Source of the DNA: Reyranellaceae bacterium
GTDB taxonomy: Bacteria > Pseudomonadota > Alphaproteobacteria > Reyranellales > Reyranellaceae
Direction of reading: 5' to 3'
DNA: 55,058 nt
NCBI GenBank assembly: GCA_022844045.1
Contig: JALHMM010000037.1
Span: 1 to 55,058, forward strand
The position numbers and the translations under genes were made by a program. The notes under the pieces were generated by a model, which was not told the origin of the DNA, did no database searches, and was given only the letters and a program-made list of their open reading frames with translations. Position 1 is the first letter of the stretch, and every line of letters starts with the position of its first letter. This document shows, in pieces, positions 17,948-26,464 of the stretch.

Positions 17948-18493
17948 ATGCCGTCCGTCCGCAAGACCCTGATCAGCGTCGAGACCATTCACGCCACCAT
18001 GGGAGAGGCCTTGCTCAGGCCGATCCGTCGCGTCGTCGGGCTGGCGGTGATCGCCAACCCCTTCGCCGGCCGCTATGTCGCCGACCTGTCGCTGTTGTTC
18101 CAGGCCGGCCGCGAGATCGGCGAGCGGCTGATGCCGGAGCTGGTCGCGGCGTTGGGTGGGCCGGCGGTGTCCTATGGCAAGGCGGCGCTGGTCGGCGCGC
18201 ATGGCGAGACGGAGCATGGCGGCGCCTGCATCCATCCGATGCTGGGCAAGCCGATGCGCGCGGCGATTGGCGGCGGGCAGGCGGTGATCCCGTCCAACGT
18301 GAAGCTCGGCGCGCTGGGCGCGACGATCGACATTCCGCTAGGCCACAAGGACGACGTCTGGTCCTTCGACCATTTCGACACGCTCTCGGCGATGATCGCC
18401 GACGCGCCGCGCGTCGATGAGATCGTCATCGCCCTGGCGCTGGCCGATGGCGGTCGGGCCCATCCGCGCTGCGGGTCGGGGCCTGTCCGGTAG
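17948..18493 (+). CDS. Amino acid synthesis (AA_synth, DUF1185) family protein
   Basis: A 181-residue protein matching the AA_synth family by VAVIANPFAGRY-like wording (LAVIANPFAGRYVADLS), SYGKAALVGAHGETEHGGACIHP and PLGHKDDVWSFDHFDT. The family name comes from an early link to amino acid synthesis and no reaction is established. ATG 17948 follows GGGGAG at good spacing; a GTG seven codons upstream is less likely. The frame contains no signal peptide. Confidence 0.8.
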   Translation: MPSVRKTLISVETIHATMGEALLRPIRRVVGLAVIANPFAGRYVADLSLLFQAGREIGERLMPELVAALGGPAVSYGKAALVGAHGETEHGGACIHPMLGKPMRAAIGGGQAVIPSNVKLGALGATIDIPLGHKDDVWSFDHFDTLSAMIADAPRVDEIVIALALADGGRAHPRCGSGPVR

Positions 18494-18547
18494 TGTGGTC
18501 GCCGCGTCGGCGCTATCCTGCCGCGGCTTCGACCCTGGGGGAGCTTC

Positions 18548-18970
18548 ATGCCAATGAGGTCAGGCGGATGCCTGTGCGGCGCGATCCGCTACGAATGCGC
18601 GGGTGAGGCGCAGTTCTCCCTGCAATGTCATTGCCGGGATTGCCAGCGCGGCAGCGGCGCGCCGCATGTCGCGGCCGTGCGGATGGCGGCCGACAGCTTC
18701 CGGATCACCCAGGGCGCGCCGCGCCGCTACGTCGCCAAGTCCGACGCCGGCAACGACATCACGCGCGCCTTCTGCGCCGACTGCGGCACGCCGCTCTACG
18801 TCCAGGTCTCGACGCGCCCTGACATTGTCGGCCTGCGCGTGTGCACGTTCGATGATCCGAGCTGGTTCCGGCCCGAGGCCAACATCTTCGTCAAGAGCGC
18901 CCAGCCCTGGGACCACCTCGATCCCGACATCCCGGCCTTCGCCGTCTATCCCACCGGCAAGGCGTATTGA
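18548..18970 (+). CDS. GFA (glutathione-dependent formaldehyde-activating/CENP-V) family protein
   Basis: A 140-residue zinc protein. Cysteines fall in the family pattern: GGCLCGAIRYEC near residue 7, QCHCRDCQRGSGAP near 28, and FCADCGTPLY near 78. The GFA enzyme of methylotrophs accelerates glutathione-formaldehyde adduct formation, but most members have no known substrate. The ATG follows a GGGGGAG site. It precedes the MarR-Rieske group by 27 bases. Confidence 0.9.
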   Translation: MPMRSGGCLCGAIRYECAGEAQFSLQCHCRDCQRGSGAPHVAAVRMAADSFRITQGAPRRYVAKSDAGNDITRAFCADCGTPLYVQVSTRPDIVGLRVCTFDDPSWFRPEANIFVKSAQPWDHLDPDIPAFAVYPTGKAY

Positions 18971-18997
18971 CGGCCGAGCGATGCTATAGCGTCGGCC

Positions 18998-19504
18998 ATG
19001 CCTCGCACCCAGTCCAAGCCCGACGCCGCGCCCCTGGTGCTCGATCTCGAGCGCTACGTGCCGGCGCTGCTCGTCTTCCTCGCCAATAAGCTTACATCGG
19101 GTGCCTCGACCCTGTTGCGCCGGCATTTCGGCGTCGGCACCACCGAGTGGCGCATCATGGCGCTGCTGGCGGTCGATCCGTGGATCACAGCCAACCGCGT
19201 CTGCAAGGTGATCGGCTTCGACAAGGCCGCGGTCAGCCGCTCGGTGGCGGTGCTGCAGGACAAGGCGCTGGTGCTGAGCCGCCCGCACGCCTCCGACAGC
19301 CGCAGCCAGGAACTGAGCCTGTCGAAAAGCGGCTGGCGGTTGCACGACCGCATCATCCTCATGTCATTGGAGCGCGAGGAGCGCCTGCTGTCGGGCCTGA
19401 AGCCCGCCGAGCGCGAGCAGCTGATCGCGCTCTTGAACCGGCTGCTTGCCAAGATTCCCGACATGAACGGACCCATCGAGATTCCGTCCGACCAAGATCG
19501 TTGA
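18998..19504 (+). CDS. MarR-family transcriptional regulator
   Basis: A 168-residue winged-helix regulator. The DNA-binding portion covers residues 50-115, with VCKVIGFDKAAVSRSVAVLQDKALV as recognition helix and SRPHASDSRSQELSLSKSG as wing. MarR proteins typically sense aromatic or other small ligands; placed directly before a Rieske oxygenase, this one probably regulates the catabolic genes that follow. Confidence 0.88.
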   Translation: MPRTQSKPDAAPLVLDLERYVPALLVFLANKLTSGASTLLRRHFGVGTTEWRIMALLAVDPWITANRVCKVIGFDKAAVSRSVAVLQDKALVLSRPHASDSRSQELSLSKSGWRLHDRIILMSLEREERLLSGLKPAEREQLIALLNRLLAKIPDMNGPIEIPSDQDR

Positions 19505-19550
19505 CAAGTCAACCAACGGCGCTCAAGCTGCGGCCAAACATCGAGGGAGC

Positions 19551-20621
19551 ATGGCGATGTTCATTCGCAACACTTGGTACGTCGCGGGCTGGTCGAGCGA
19601 GGTGCCCTCCGACGGCTTTCTTGCGCGCACGATCCTGGGCACGCCGCTGGCGCTGTGGCGCGACGGCCAGGGGCAGGTCGTGGCCTTCGAGGATATGTGC
19701 TGCCATCGCGGCGCGCCCTTGTCGCTGGGACGGCGCGAGGGCGATCGCGTGCGCTGCATGTATCACGGCCTGCTGTTCGACCGCTCCGGCAAGTGCGTCG
19801 AGGTGCCGTCGCAGGATCTCGTGCCGGCCAACGCCCGCGTGCGCACCTTCCCCATCGTCGAGCGCCATCACTGGATCTGGATCTGGATGGGCGATGTCGA
19901 GAAGGCCGATCCGGCGCTGGTTCCCGACACGCACTGGCTCGACGATCCGGCGTGGCGCAGCATCAAGGGCGGCTATACCCACTACGACGCCAACTACATG
20001 CTGATCTGCGACAACCTTCTGGATCTGGCGCACCTGCCCTACGTGCATCCCACGACCTTGGGCGGCTCGGAGGACTACGCGAAGGGTCAGGTCAAGGTCG
20101 AGCGCATCGAGCGCGGCGTGCGGGTGACGCGCTGGGCGCTCGACATCGCGCCGCCACCCTTCATCCAGAAGGTGCGCCCCTTTGCCGGCAACGTCGATCG
20201 CTGGAACATTTATGACTTCCTGGTGCCTGGCATCTTCCTGATGGATTCCGGCATGGCGCCGGTGGGCACTGGCGCGCCCGAGGGCAAGCTGGCCGACGCC
20301 GCACGCTTCCACAGTTGCCAGGCGCTGACGCCGGAGAACGAGAACGCCACGCACTATTTCTTCGGCCAGCCGCATGACTTCGCGCTCGATCGTCCTGATG
20401 TGACCCGGTCGGTGCACGACAGTGTGGCCGAGGCCTTCGCGGAGGATCGCGCCATGGTCACGGCGCAGGCACGCAATCTCGAGAAGCGGCCGGATTTCCG
20501 AATGGTGCCGATCCGCGCCGACGGCGCGCTCAGCCAGTACCGCTGGATCGTCGAGCGCATGCTGGAGGCCGAGGCGCAGCCGGTACCGACTCGACCAGCG
20601 GTGTCGAGCGCGGCATCCTGA
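19551..20621 (+). CDS. Rieske non-haem iron oxygenase, VanA-like
   Basis: A 356-residue oxygenase component. The Rieske [2Fe-2S] ligands are C50-x-H52 and C69-x2-H72 (YHGLLF follows). The mononuclear iron site is DNLLDLAHLPYVHP, with D158, H161 and H166 region residues, and a late acidic ligand in FAEDRAMVTAQ. Length and wording match the single-subunit vanillate O-demethylase (VanA) group that removes methyl groups or hydroxylates aromatic acids. No reductase (VanB-like) gene is next to it, so electrons must come from elsewhere. Confidence 0.88.
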   Translation: MAMFIRNTWYVAGWSSEVPSDGFLARTILGTPLALWRDGQGQVVAFEDMCCHRGAPLSLGRREGDRVRCMYHGLLFDRSGKCVEVPSQDLVPANARVRTFPIVERHHWIWIWMGDVEKADPALVPDTHWLDDPAWRSIKGGYTHYDANYMLICDNLLDLAHLPYVHPTTLGGSEDYAKGQVKVERIERGVRVTRWALDIAPPPFIQKVRPFAGNVDRWNIYDFLVPGIFLMDSGMAPVGTGAPEGKLADAARFHSCQALTPENENATHYFFGQPHDFALDRPDVTRSVHDSVAEAFAEDRAMVTAQARNLEKRPDFRMVPIRADGALSQYRWIVERMLEAEAQPVPTRPAVSSAAS

Positions 20622-20645
20622 CTGTCGGTCAAAAGGAGACTGACG

Positions 20646-21032
20646 ATGGACGGCGCCTCGATTCCCCCTGTCACCATGGAGCAGTTGCGCGCGGTGGGCG
20701 CGGCCTTCGCGCGGCGCGATGTCGATGCCATCGTCGCCGCCTTCGCGCCGGATGGCGAGTTCCGCAACGCCAAGGGCCCGGACTACTGGGGCCAGAGCTT
20801 CAAGGGCCACGCTGCGATCCGCAGCTACTTTGAGCCGCTGTTCGCTCAGGCCAGCGACGTAAAGTGGACGCACACCAGCGAGTTCATCCATGGCGACCGC
20901 GCCGTCACCGAATGGCACCGCACGGCGACGCTGAAGACGGGTGAGAAGCAATCCTGGCTGGGCTGCGACCTCTACACCTTCCGCAACGGCCTGATCGTGA
21001 TGAAGGACACGTACATCAAAGTCGTGACCTGA
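20646..21032 (+). CDS. SnoaL-like/NTF2-fold protein
   Basis: A 128-residue protein of the cone-shaped NTF2 fold, recognised from AFARRDVDAIVAAFAPDGEFRN near the start, the FKGHAAIRSYFEPLF helix, and the C-terminal strands WLGCDLYTFRNGLIVMKDTYIK. Such domains act as isomerases, hydrolases or small-ligand binders. It follows the Rieske gene by 24 bases with a good AAAGGAG site, so it probably belongs to the same catabolic operon. Confidence 0.8.
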   Translation: MDGASIPPVTMEQLRAVGAAFARRDVDAIVAAFAPDGEFRNAKGPDYWGQSFKGHAAIRSYFEPLFAQASDVKWTHTSEFIHGDRAVTEWHRTATLKTGEKQSWLGCDLYTFRNGLIVMKDTYIKVVT

Positions 21033-21045
21033 CGACTGCGCAGGC

Positions 21046-21723
21046 TCAAAGGCCCTGCGCGCGTAAGATCTCCTCGATGTGCAGTTGCGCGCAGTCGATC
21101 GCCGGGAAGGTCGTGTTGCCGGCATCGAACAACAGTGACAGATCGGTGCCGGCGAAGATGATTGCCTCGGCGCCGTCGCGCTCGATCAGGGTGCGGGCCA
21201 TCGCCGTCAGCGCGCGGTAGTCGTCGGGCGCGCCCTGGCCTGAGTTGGCGGTGCGCATGTAGGCGTCGTGGATGGCGGTGATCTCGTCGGCGCGCGGCTT
21301 CGCCAGATCGATACCGGCGAGTCGGCCGAACATCGCGCTCTCGATGGTGAAGCGCGTGCCGAAGAGCGCGGCGCGGCGGATGCCCTGCGCGCGCAGGTGC
21401 TCGGCCAGCGGCGCCACGATGTCGACCAGCGGCAAGGGCGAGATCGGCGTCAGCTCGTTGAAGCAGATATGAGGCGTCACGGCGGGGATCGCGGCGAGTT
21501 CGGCGCCGGCGTTGCGCATGCGGGCGATGAGTTCGGCGAGATAGGTGGCGAGGCCCTTGAGTTCGCCGGCCTGCACATAGCCCAGGCCGGTGGGCATGTC
21601 GGCGTTGACCATGACCAGCGGCAACGGCTTGCCCTGCGCGGCATGTGCGGCGGCCAACGCTTCGTAGTAGTGAACGGCGGCGCCGACGCCGACGCCGCCC
21701 AGCAGGCCGAGGCAGCGGCTCAA
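21046..21723 (-). CDS. Aspartate/glutamate racemase family protein lacking both catalytic cysteines
   Basis: A 225-residue protein of the Asp/Glu/hydantoin racemase fold, starting MSRCLGLLGGVGVGAAVHYY like YgeA-type racemases. Active members use two cysteines, one in a CNTxH loop and one in a GCTEL loop. Here the loops read A81-V-T-P-H and A191-G-T-D-L, so both cysteines are replaced, by Ala and Gly. The conserved Thr and His remain. It is therefore unlikely to be a standard racemase and may have another activity, such as a decarboxylase or binding role. It overlaps the upstream unknown gene by four bases. Confidence 0.78.
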   Translation of the reverse strand: MSRCLGLLGGVGVGAAVHYYEALAAAHAAQGKPLPLVMVNADMPTGLGYVQAGELKGLATYLAELIARMRNAGAELAAIPAVTPHICFNELTPISPLPLVDIVAPLAEHLRAQGIRRAALFGTRFTIESAMFGRLAGIDLAKPRADEITAIHDAYMRTANSGQGAPDDYRALTAMARTLIERDGAEAIIFAGTDLSLLFDAGNTTFPAIDCAQLHIEEILRAQGL

Positions 21724-23324
21724 CGTAGCTCCGCCAGATCGAAGGCCTTGCCGAAGCGGCGGCTGCAGTCGAGCGCGTCGCCGTACTTGCGATGCGCCGC
21801 GGTGTGCTGGGCGCAGGCCAGTAGCAGGCGGCCGCGGTCAGGCTGCTTGTTCTTGAGGTAGTCCTCGATCATGCACTGCGCGATCTCCTGGTTATGGGGA
21901 TCGTTGCCCAGACGGCTCGCCGCCAACGCCAGCGCGCGCACCAGCGGGCCGCTCTCCGCACCGCTGTCGAGATAGGCCTTGGTCCACGCCATGCTCTGCG
22001 GACCGTCGAGCGCGATCAGCGCGCCAGTCAGCCGATCGACGATCTCCGCCGCGCTCAGGCGATCCGCGCCGGATGGCGCGCGCACCGTGGTGCGGGAGAA
22101 ATCGCCGCTGAGCTGCTGATGGTACGCTGCCTGGTTGAGGTAGGCGGTGGCGAGGAAGAGCAGCTTGATGCGCTGCTGATGGGCGAAATTGTCCCAGAAC
22201 CAGCCGAGCGTGTTGCAGTACTCGTAGCAGTGCTGCGGCAGCGAGAAGTTCACGTCGATGTTGGTCTCGATCACCACCTCGGCGGCGCCGAGTTGGATCG
22301 CGTCGAGGATCGAGCGCGGATCCTTGCCGGCGTTCAACAGCCGGGCCAGCGCCTCGATATTGGCCGGCTCGGGCTGGCGCAGCACGATCTCGAGGAAGGC
22401 CTCGGTCTCGGCCGCGCTCATCGGCTCGCGGTTGTCCAGGAGCGCGCGCTCGCGTGCTGTGGTGCCACCATAGGGCACGGCGTGCAGCACCTGACCCTCG
22501 ATGTAGACGGTGACGGCGTTGCAGGCCATCTCGTAGAGCGAGTACCAGCGCGGGCCGACGGCGATGTCGAGCGCGCCGGCGTAGAGCACGTCGTGCGCGT
22601 CGTCCCAGCCGATCGCGTCGCCCAGCTCGACCGTGGCGCGGGCGCGGAACGACTTGTGGCCGGTGGTGTAGGAGCGGTTCTGGAAGGCGCGGTCCTGCAC
22701 GTCGATCAGGCCGGCGAAGGCCAGCTCGGCCAGCGCGGCGCGGCGCTCCGGCTTGTTCTGCATGATGCCCAGGAAGACGCGGTAGGCGTCGATCACCTGG
22801 CCACGATGCACCAGGGTCGCCCAGTGCGAGAGGCGCTCCTTCAGCGGCCCGTCGAGCGCCAGCGGCTCCTGGTCGGCCCAATGCACCACGGGCGCTGGCG
22901 GCGGTCCCGGCGGCATCTGGAAGCCGCGCGCGTAGTGGCCCGGCGCCTTGATGATCTTCTGGTTCCAGATGTCGAGACCGGTCGGGATGTACCAGATGGT
23001 CTGCGCCATCGGCAGGCCGGCCTGCGCGCCGGGCAGCATGCGCGCGAGGTTCAACGTGGCGCGCGCGCTCAACAGACAGTGGTCGTTGTTGACGAAGTTC
23101 ACGTACCCGTCGTCGATTCGCTCGTGATAGGGCACGTGGGTGTATGGCCCGTGGATGCGTACCGCCTCGGCCAGCATCTCGGTCAGCGGCCGGCCGGCCT
23201 TGAAGAGCTGGTGATAGGTATCGAGCGCGCCCAGTTGGTCGCGGTCGAGGATGCGTTCCTCCAGCTTGGCGTACAGCGCGTCGGGCCGGTCGCTGGCGCC
23301 TGCTCTTGCCACTCCGTCGGGCAT
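21720..23324 (-). CDS. Conserved-looking protein of unknown function, 534 residues
   Basis: I do not recognise this gene with confidence. It encodes 534 mostly helical residues without signal peptide or membrane segments. It is rich in His, Tyr and Trp, with clusters such as YTHVPYHERIDD, NNDHCLLSARATLN, HWADQEPLA and FSLPQHCYEYCNTLGWFWDN; some of these could be metal or substrate ligands. The general look recalls questin-oxidase-like proteins, but that is a weak impression. ATG 23324 follows GGGAGG. It is translationally coupled to the racemase-fold gene and divergent from a luciferase-like monooxygenase. Confidence 0.7.
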   Translation of the reverse strand: MPDGVARAGASDRPDALYAKLEERILDRDQLGALDTYHQLFKAGRPLTEMLAEAVRIHGPYTHVPYHERIDDGYVNFVNNDHCLLSARATLNLARMLPGAQAGLPMAQTIWYIPTGLDIWNQKIIKAPGHYARGFQMPPGPPPAPVVHWADQEPLALDGPLKERLSHWATLVHRGQVIDAYRVFLGIMQNKPERRAALAELAFAGLIDVQDRAFQNRSYTTGHKSFRARATVELGDAIGWDDAHDVLYAGALDIAVGPRWYSLYEMACNAVTVYIEGQVLHAVPYGGTTARERALLDNREPMSAAETEAFLEIVLRQPEPANIEALARLLNAGKDPRSILDAIQLGAAEVVIETNIDVNFSLPQHCYEYCNTLGWFWDNFAHQQRIKLLFLATAYLNQAAYHQQLSGDFSRTTVRAPSGADRLSAAEIVDRLTGALIALDGPQSMAWTKAYLDSGAESGPLVRALALAASRLGNDPHNQEIAQCMIEDYLKNKQPDRGRLLLACAQHTAAHRKYGDALDCSRRFGKAFDLAELR

Positions 23325-23482
23325 CGTCGCCTCCCAGGTCGTTGGGCTGAGTATGAACCTCTCCCCGGAGGAGGGAAGGCCCCGCCAGCGCATGGCTAGG
23401 GTGCCGCCATGCGGCACGAAGCCCTTGCCCCGCGCCGGGTTTCGGGGTGCCCTTGCGGCCTCGACGATCGGAGGGCGCGGCC

Positions 23483-24697
23483 ATGAAATTCGGCATCTTC
23501 TACGAGCTGCAGCTGCCGCGTCCGTGGGAGGTCGACAGCGAGCACAAGCTCTACAAGAACGCCTTGGCGCAATGCGAGCTCGCCGACCAGCTGGGCTTCG
23601 ACTACGCCTGGGAGGTCGAGCACCACTTTCTCGAGGAGTATTCGCACTCGCCGGCGCCCGAGGTCTTCCTCGGCGCGGCCAGCCAGCGCACCAAGCGCAT
23701 TCGCCTGGGCCACGGCATCTTCCAGCTCACCACCAACCACCCAGCCAAGGTGGCCGAGAAGGTGGCTGCGCTCGATCTGCTGAGCGATGGGCGCGTCGAG
23801 TTCGGCATGGGCGAGAGCGCCAGCATCACCGAGCTGGAACCGTTCGGCGTCGACATGGAGCGCAAGCGGGAAATCTGGGAGGACGCGGTGCGCGCCCTGA
23901 TCCCGATGTTCCGCGATGGCGGCAGCTCGTATGACGGACCGCACTTCAAGTTCCCGCTGCGCAATGTGTTGCCCAAGCCGCTGCAGAAGCCGCACCCGCC
24001 GCTCTGGGTGGCGTGCTCGCAATTGCAGACCATCGAGATGGCGGGGCGGCGCGGCATGGGCGCGCTGGGCTTCCAGTTCGTCAGCGCCGACGCCGCGCAT
24101 GCCTGGGTGCACGCCTACTACAACGCCTTCACCACACAGCTCGACAAGCTCGAGGACTACCAGACCAACCCCAACATCGCGCTGGTCAGCTACTTCATGT
24201 GCGCCAAGACCGACGAGGAAGCGCGAAGGCGCGCCGAGGGCTCGACCTTCTTCCAGTTCGCGCTGCAGTTCTACGGCGCGTCGAAGGGCCGTCAGCGTCC
24301 CGCGCCGGGCACGGTGAACATGTGGGACGAGTACACGAAGTGGAAGCGCGAGAACCCCGACCAGGCGGCGCGCTCGATCGCCGGCGGCCTGATCGGCTCC
24401 CCTGACACGATCCGCAAGAAGCTGCGCAAGTTCAAGGATTCGAACATCGACCAGGTGATCCTGCTCAACCAGGCGGGCAAGACCACGCACGAGCACATCT
24501 GCGAATCGCTGGAGCTCTTCGCCAAAGAGGTGATGCCGGAGTTCCACGCCGACGAGCCGGCGCATCAGGACTGGAAGCGCAAGGTGCTGGCTGGCGAGAT
24601 CAAGCTCGACGCGATCGACACCACGCCGTTCAAGGACCGCTTCCGCCCCGGCATGATCACGGTGAAGCCACAGGGCGCGGCGACGGCGGCGGAGTGA
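23483..24697 (+). CDS. Luciferase-like (LLM class) flavin-dependent monooxygenase
   Basis: A 404-residue TIM-barrel flavin monooxygenase of the bacterial luciferase superfamily. It starts MKFGIFYELQLPRPW, has ADQLGFDYAWEVEHHFLEEY (the conserved histidines), RIRLGHGIFQL and ALDLLSDGRVEFGMGES around residue 110. These enzymes need reduced FMN from a separate reductase. ATG 23483 follows GGAGGG; the open frame extends 12 codons upstream. It is divergent from the 534-residue unknown protein, across 158 bases that include a degenerate palindromic repeat at about 23360-23381. Confidence 0.87.
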   Translation: MKFGIFYELQLPRPWEVDSEHKLYKNALAQCELADQLGFDYAWEVEHHFLEEYSHSPAPEVFLGAASQRTKRIRLGHGIFQLTTNHPAKVAEKVAALDLLSDGRVEFGMGESASITELEPFGVDMERKREIWEDAVRALIPMFRDGGSSYDGPHFKFPLRNVLPKPLQKPHPPLWVACSQLQTIEMAGRRGMGALGFQFVSADAAHAWVHAYYNAFTTQLDKLEDYQTNPNIALVSYFMCAKTDEEARRRAEGSTFFQFALQFYGASKGRQRPAPGTVNMWDEYTKWKRENPDQAARSIAGGLIGSPDTIRKKLRKFKDSNIDQVILLNQAGKTTHEHICESLELFAKEVMPEFHADEPAHQDWKRKVLAGEIKLDAIDTTPFKDRFRPGMITVKPQGAATAAE

Positions 24698-24723
24698 GGC
24701 GCATCACTGTGAGGCGCATCACT
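24694..24723. repeat. Tandem 15-base direct repeat at the edge of the low-GC insert
   Basis: GTGAGGCGCATCACT occurs twice in immediate succession, overlapping the stop codon of the luciferase-like gene. The lower-GC HTH-AlbA_2 gene begins its 3' end 16 bases later. A tandem duplication exactly at this compositional boundary could be a scar of the insertion, although I found no matching copy at the other edge. Confidence 0.6.
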
Positions 24724-24739
24724 CGCGGTGGTGTTGCGG

Positions 24740-26443
24740 TCAAATTGTCCTGAAGTCAGTCTTGCTAACTGAGAGCACCCAATCTGGCGTTATCGACAAC
24801 TTAGGATCGAACAACGCCAGAATGGGTGACCCGAGGGTGCCGACGATACTGGGCCACTCGTCTTTCAGTGCGCTCACCGGCCATTGGCCTGTAACTACAC
24901 GCTCGTTCGCCCGTGAAATGCGATCGACAGACCAATAAGTGCCATCGGCAATCTTCCTTCCCTTCAATCCGAACCATTCACATCTAAAGATCACCGCCTC
25001 AGCTGTTGAGAATCGCTCAGCGAGTGCCCGAGCGTGACGAATAAGCTCCGCTAACTCACGCATCAGGAATCTCGGATTAAAGGATGTAGTGGGCTCTCCA
25101 ATACCGCGCCCTGGCCTGTCCTCCCGGTAACCACGAATAATCGTTGCCATTCCATTCTCGGAGACGCGCCAGACATCAGGCAGCGTTGTATCAAGGCTAG
25201 TCTCATTCAGCAGACTGGCCTCGAGGATGGTCGCAGCCTCGGTTGGACCGGGAACCACGTAGGGTTTTATCTCCGGGCGGGCGAACGGATAAAACATGCT
25301 CCATCCTGTCCATACGAGATCATGGACTTCGGCGCTTACCTGTCGAAGGGTCTCCGTCATGGATGAAACGGGCAGTCTTTCTGGCTCGCGACAGATGATC
25401 GCGTAGCTCAGCTGGTAGTGATGCTTGTCTAGTTCCGCGGGCCATTGGTGGCCGGTCTCTTTGAACAACTCCAAGAAACGCTGGTGCGACGCGTCGTGCC
25501 ATTGCACCACGGCGTTCGTCGGAACCGAGGCGTCTTGGGCTGGGTTGATCTCGCTAATAGGTGTTGGCCTCAGCAGGTTATCCAGCATGCCGAGAAGCGA
25601 CGTCCTATCGACTATTACGCATCGACGAATGATGGGCGCCCACTGTTCGGGTGTGATCACCGGGGCACTTTCCGGTCCATTGGGGCCGAGTTGGCGCGAG
25701 TAGTGTGTGCCTGATACGATCTCTTGGGGGCGTCCTTTAGGATCTTGAGGGCCGTTGTGCTTTGCGCAAACAGGTACCGCACCGTGCGGCGGGACGCGAA
25801 CGACAGCATGCTGAACTCCACCTGCTGATGTCACAACCCGAGTCTCACACTGAAAGTTTGGAGAGAGATACTTTGCAATCACCTGCGACAGAACATCTTG
25901 ATGATATCGATCAGCAATGTCAGCTGGTGGAGGAGTCGGCTGTCCATTGTCGTCAAAACCAAAAAGTAAGTATCCGCCGCCATGATTTGCGAGCGCGCAC
26001 ATATGGCGAGCGATCTTGGCGCGTGCCTTCGCGTCGGTGAGATTGACATGCTCCTTAAGGTCGACTGTCAGCGATTCTCTGGGATTATCGACGAGGTCCT
26101 GAATATCTGCTGGAGCTTGCATTGCGGCGGTCCAAGGTCGGGTTGTTGGAGGCTGTCTTGTTGCTTCGTATTCCGGAGTTAGTCGCTCTATGTGCGTTTG
26201 CACGCGTACTCGACGATCCAGTCTGTTGATGACAGCCATTAGGCGATCGACCGTGAATCGATCGAGCTTGGCTTGGCGGATTCGAGAAATGTCGGCTGCA
26301 GCGATGCCTGTCACCAAACTGGCGTCTCGAACTGTCAGACGTCGCTCGTCGATGGCATTTGCAATCTGCGCGGCCAGAAGCGCCTTGAACTCCTCCAAGT
26401 CTCCGTTTGAGCGGCCAGTATCCCTAAACATCGAGATTGCCAT
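24740..26443 (-). CDS. HTH (XRE/HigA-like)-AlbA_2 (Schlafen-like) fusion protein
   Basis: A 567-residue protein. Residues 23-80 form a helix-turn-helix like those of HigA-type antitoxins (DASLVTGIAAADISRIRQAKLDRFTVDRLM). Residues 122-250 form an AlbA_2/Schlafen-type domain: ESLTVDLKEH, then ARHMCALANHGGGYLLFGFDD. The C-terminal 300 residues are unfamiliar. AlbA_2 proteins are often regulators, and some act in phage defence or stress. Codon use is much less GC-rich than the neighbours, and the gene stands alone between unrelated catabolic genes, which suggests horizontal transfer. An operator-like repeat lies 22 bases before the ATG, fitting autoregulation by its own HTH. Confidence 0.82.
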   Translation of the reverse strand: MAISMFRDTGRSNGDLEEFKALLAAQIANAIDERRLTVRDASLVTGIAAADISRIRQAKLDRFTVDRLMAVINRLDRRVRVQTHIERLTPEYEATRQPPTTRPWTAAMQAPADIQDLVDNPRESLTVDLKEHVNLTDAKARAKIARHMCALANHGGGYLLFGFDDNGQPTPPPADIADRYHQDVLSQVIAKYLSPNFQCETRVVTSAGGVQHAVVRVPPHGAVPVCAKHNGPQDPKGRPQEIVSGTHYSRQLGPNGPESAPVITPEQWAPIIRRCVIVDRTSLLGMLDNLLRPTPISEINPAQDASVPTNAVVQWHDASHQRFLELFKETGHQWPAELDKHHYQLSYAIICREPERLPVSSMTETLRQVSAEVHDLVWTGWSMFYPFARPEIKPYVVPGPTEAATILEASLLNETSLDTTLPDVWRVSENGMATIIRGYREDRPGRGIGEPTTSFNPRFLMRELAELIRHARALAERFSTAEAVIFRCEWFGLKGRKIADGTYWSVDRISRANERVVTGQWPVSALKDEWPSIVGTLGSPILALFDPKLSITPDWVLSVSKTDFRTI

Positions 26444-26464
26444 AGTTTAAGTGGTTGAATTACC

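Noticed and set aside
23360..23381. Another full copy of the palindromic repeat between the divergent unknown and luciferase-like genes
   Set aside because: The match CCTCTCCCCGGAGGAGGGAAGG is too degenerate to list as a separate element, though it may be a decayed relative.
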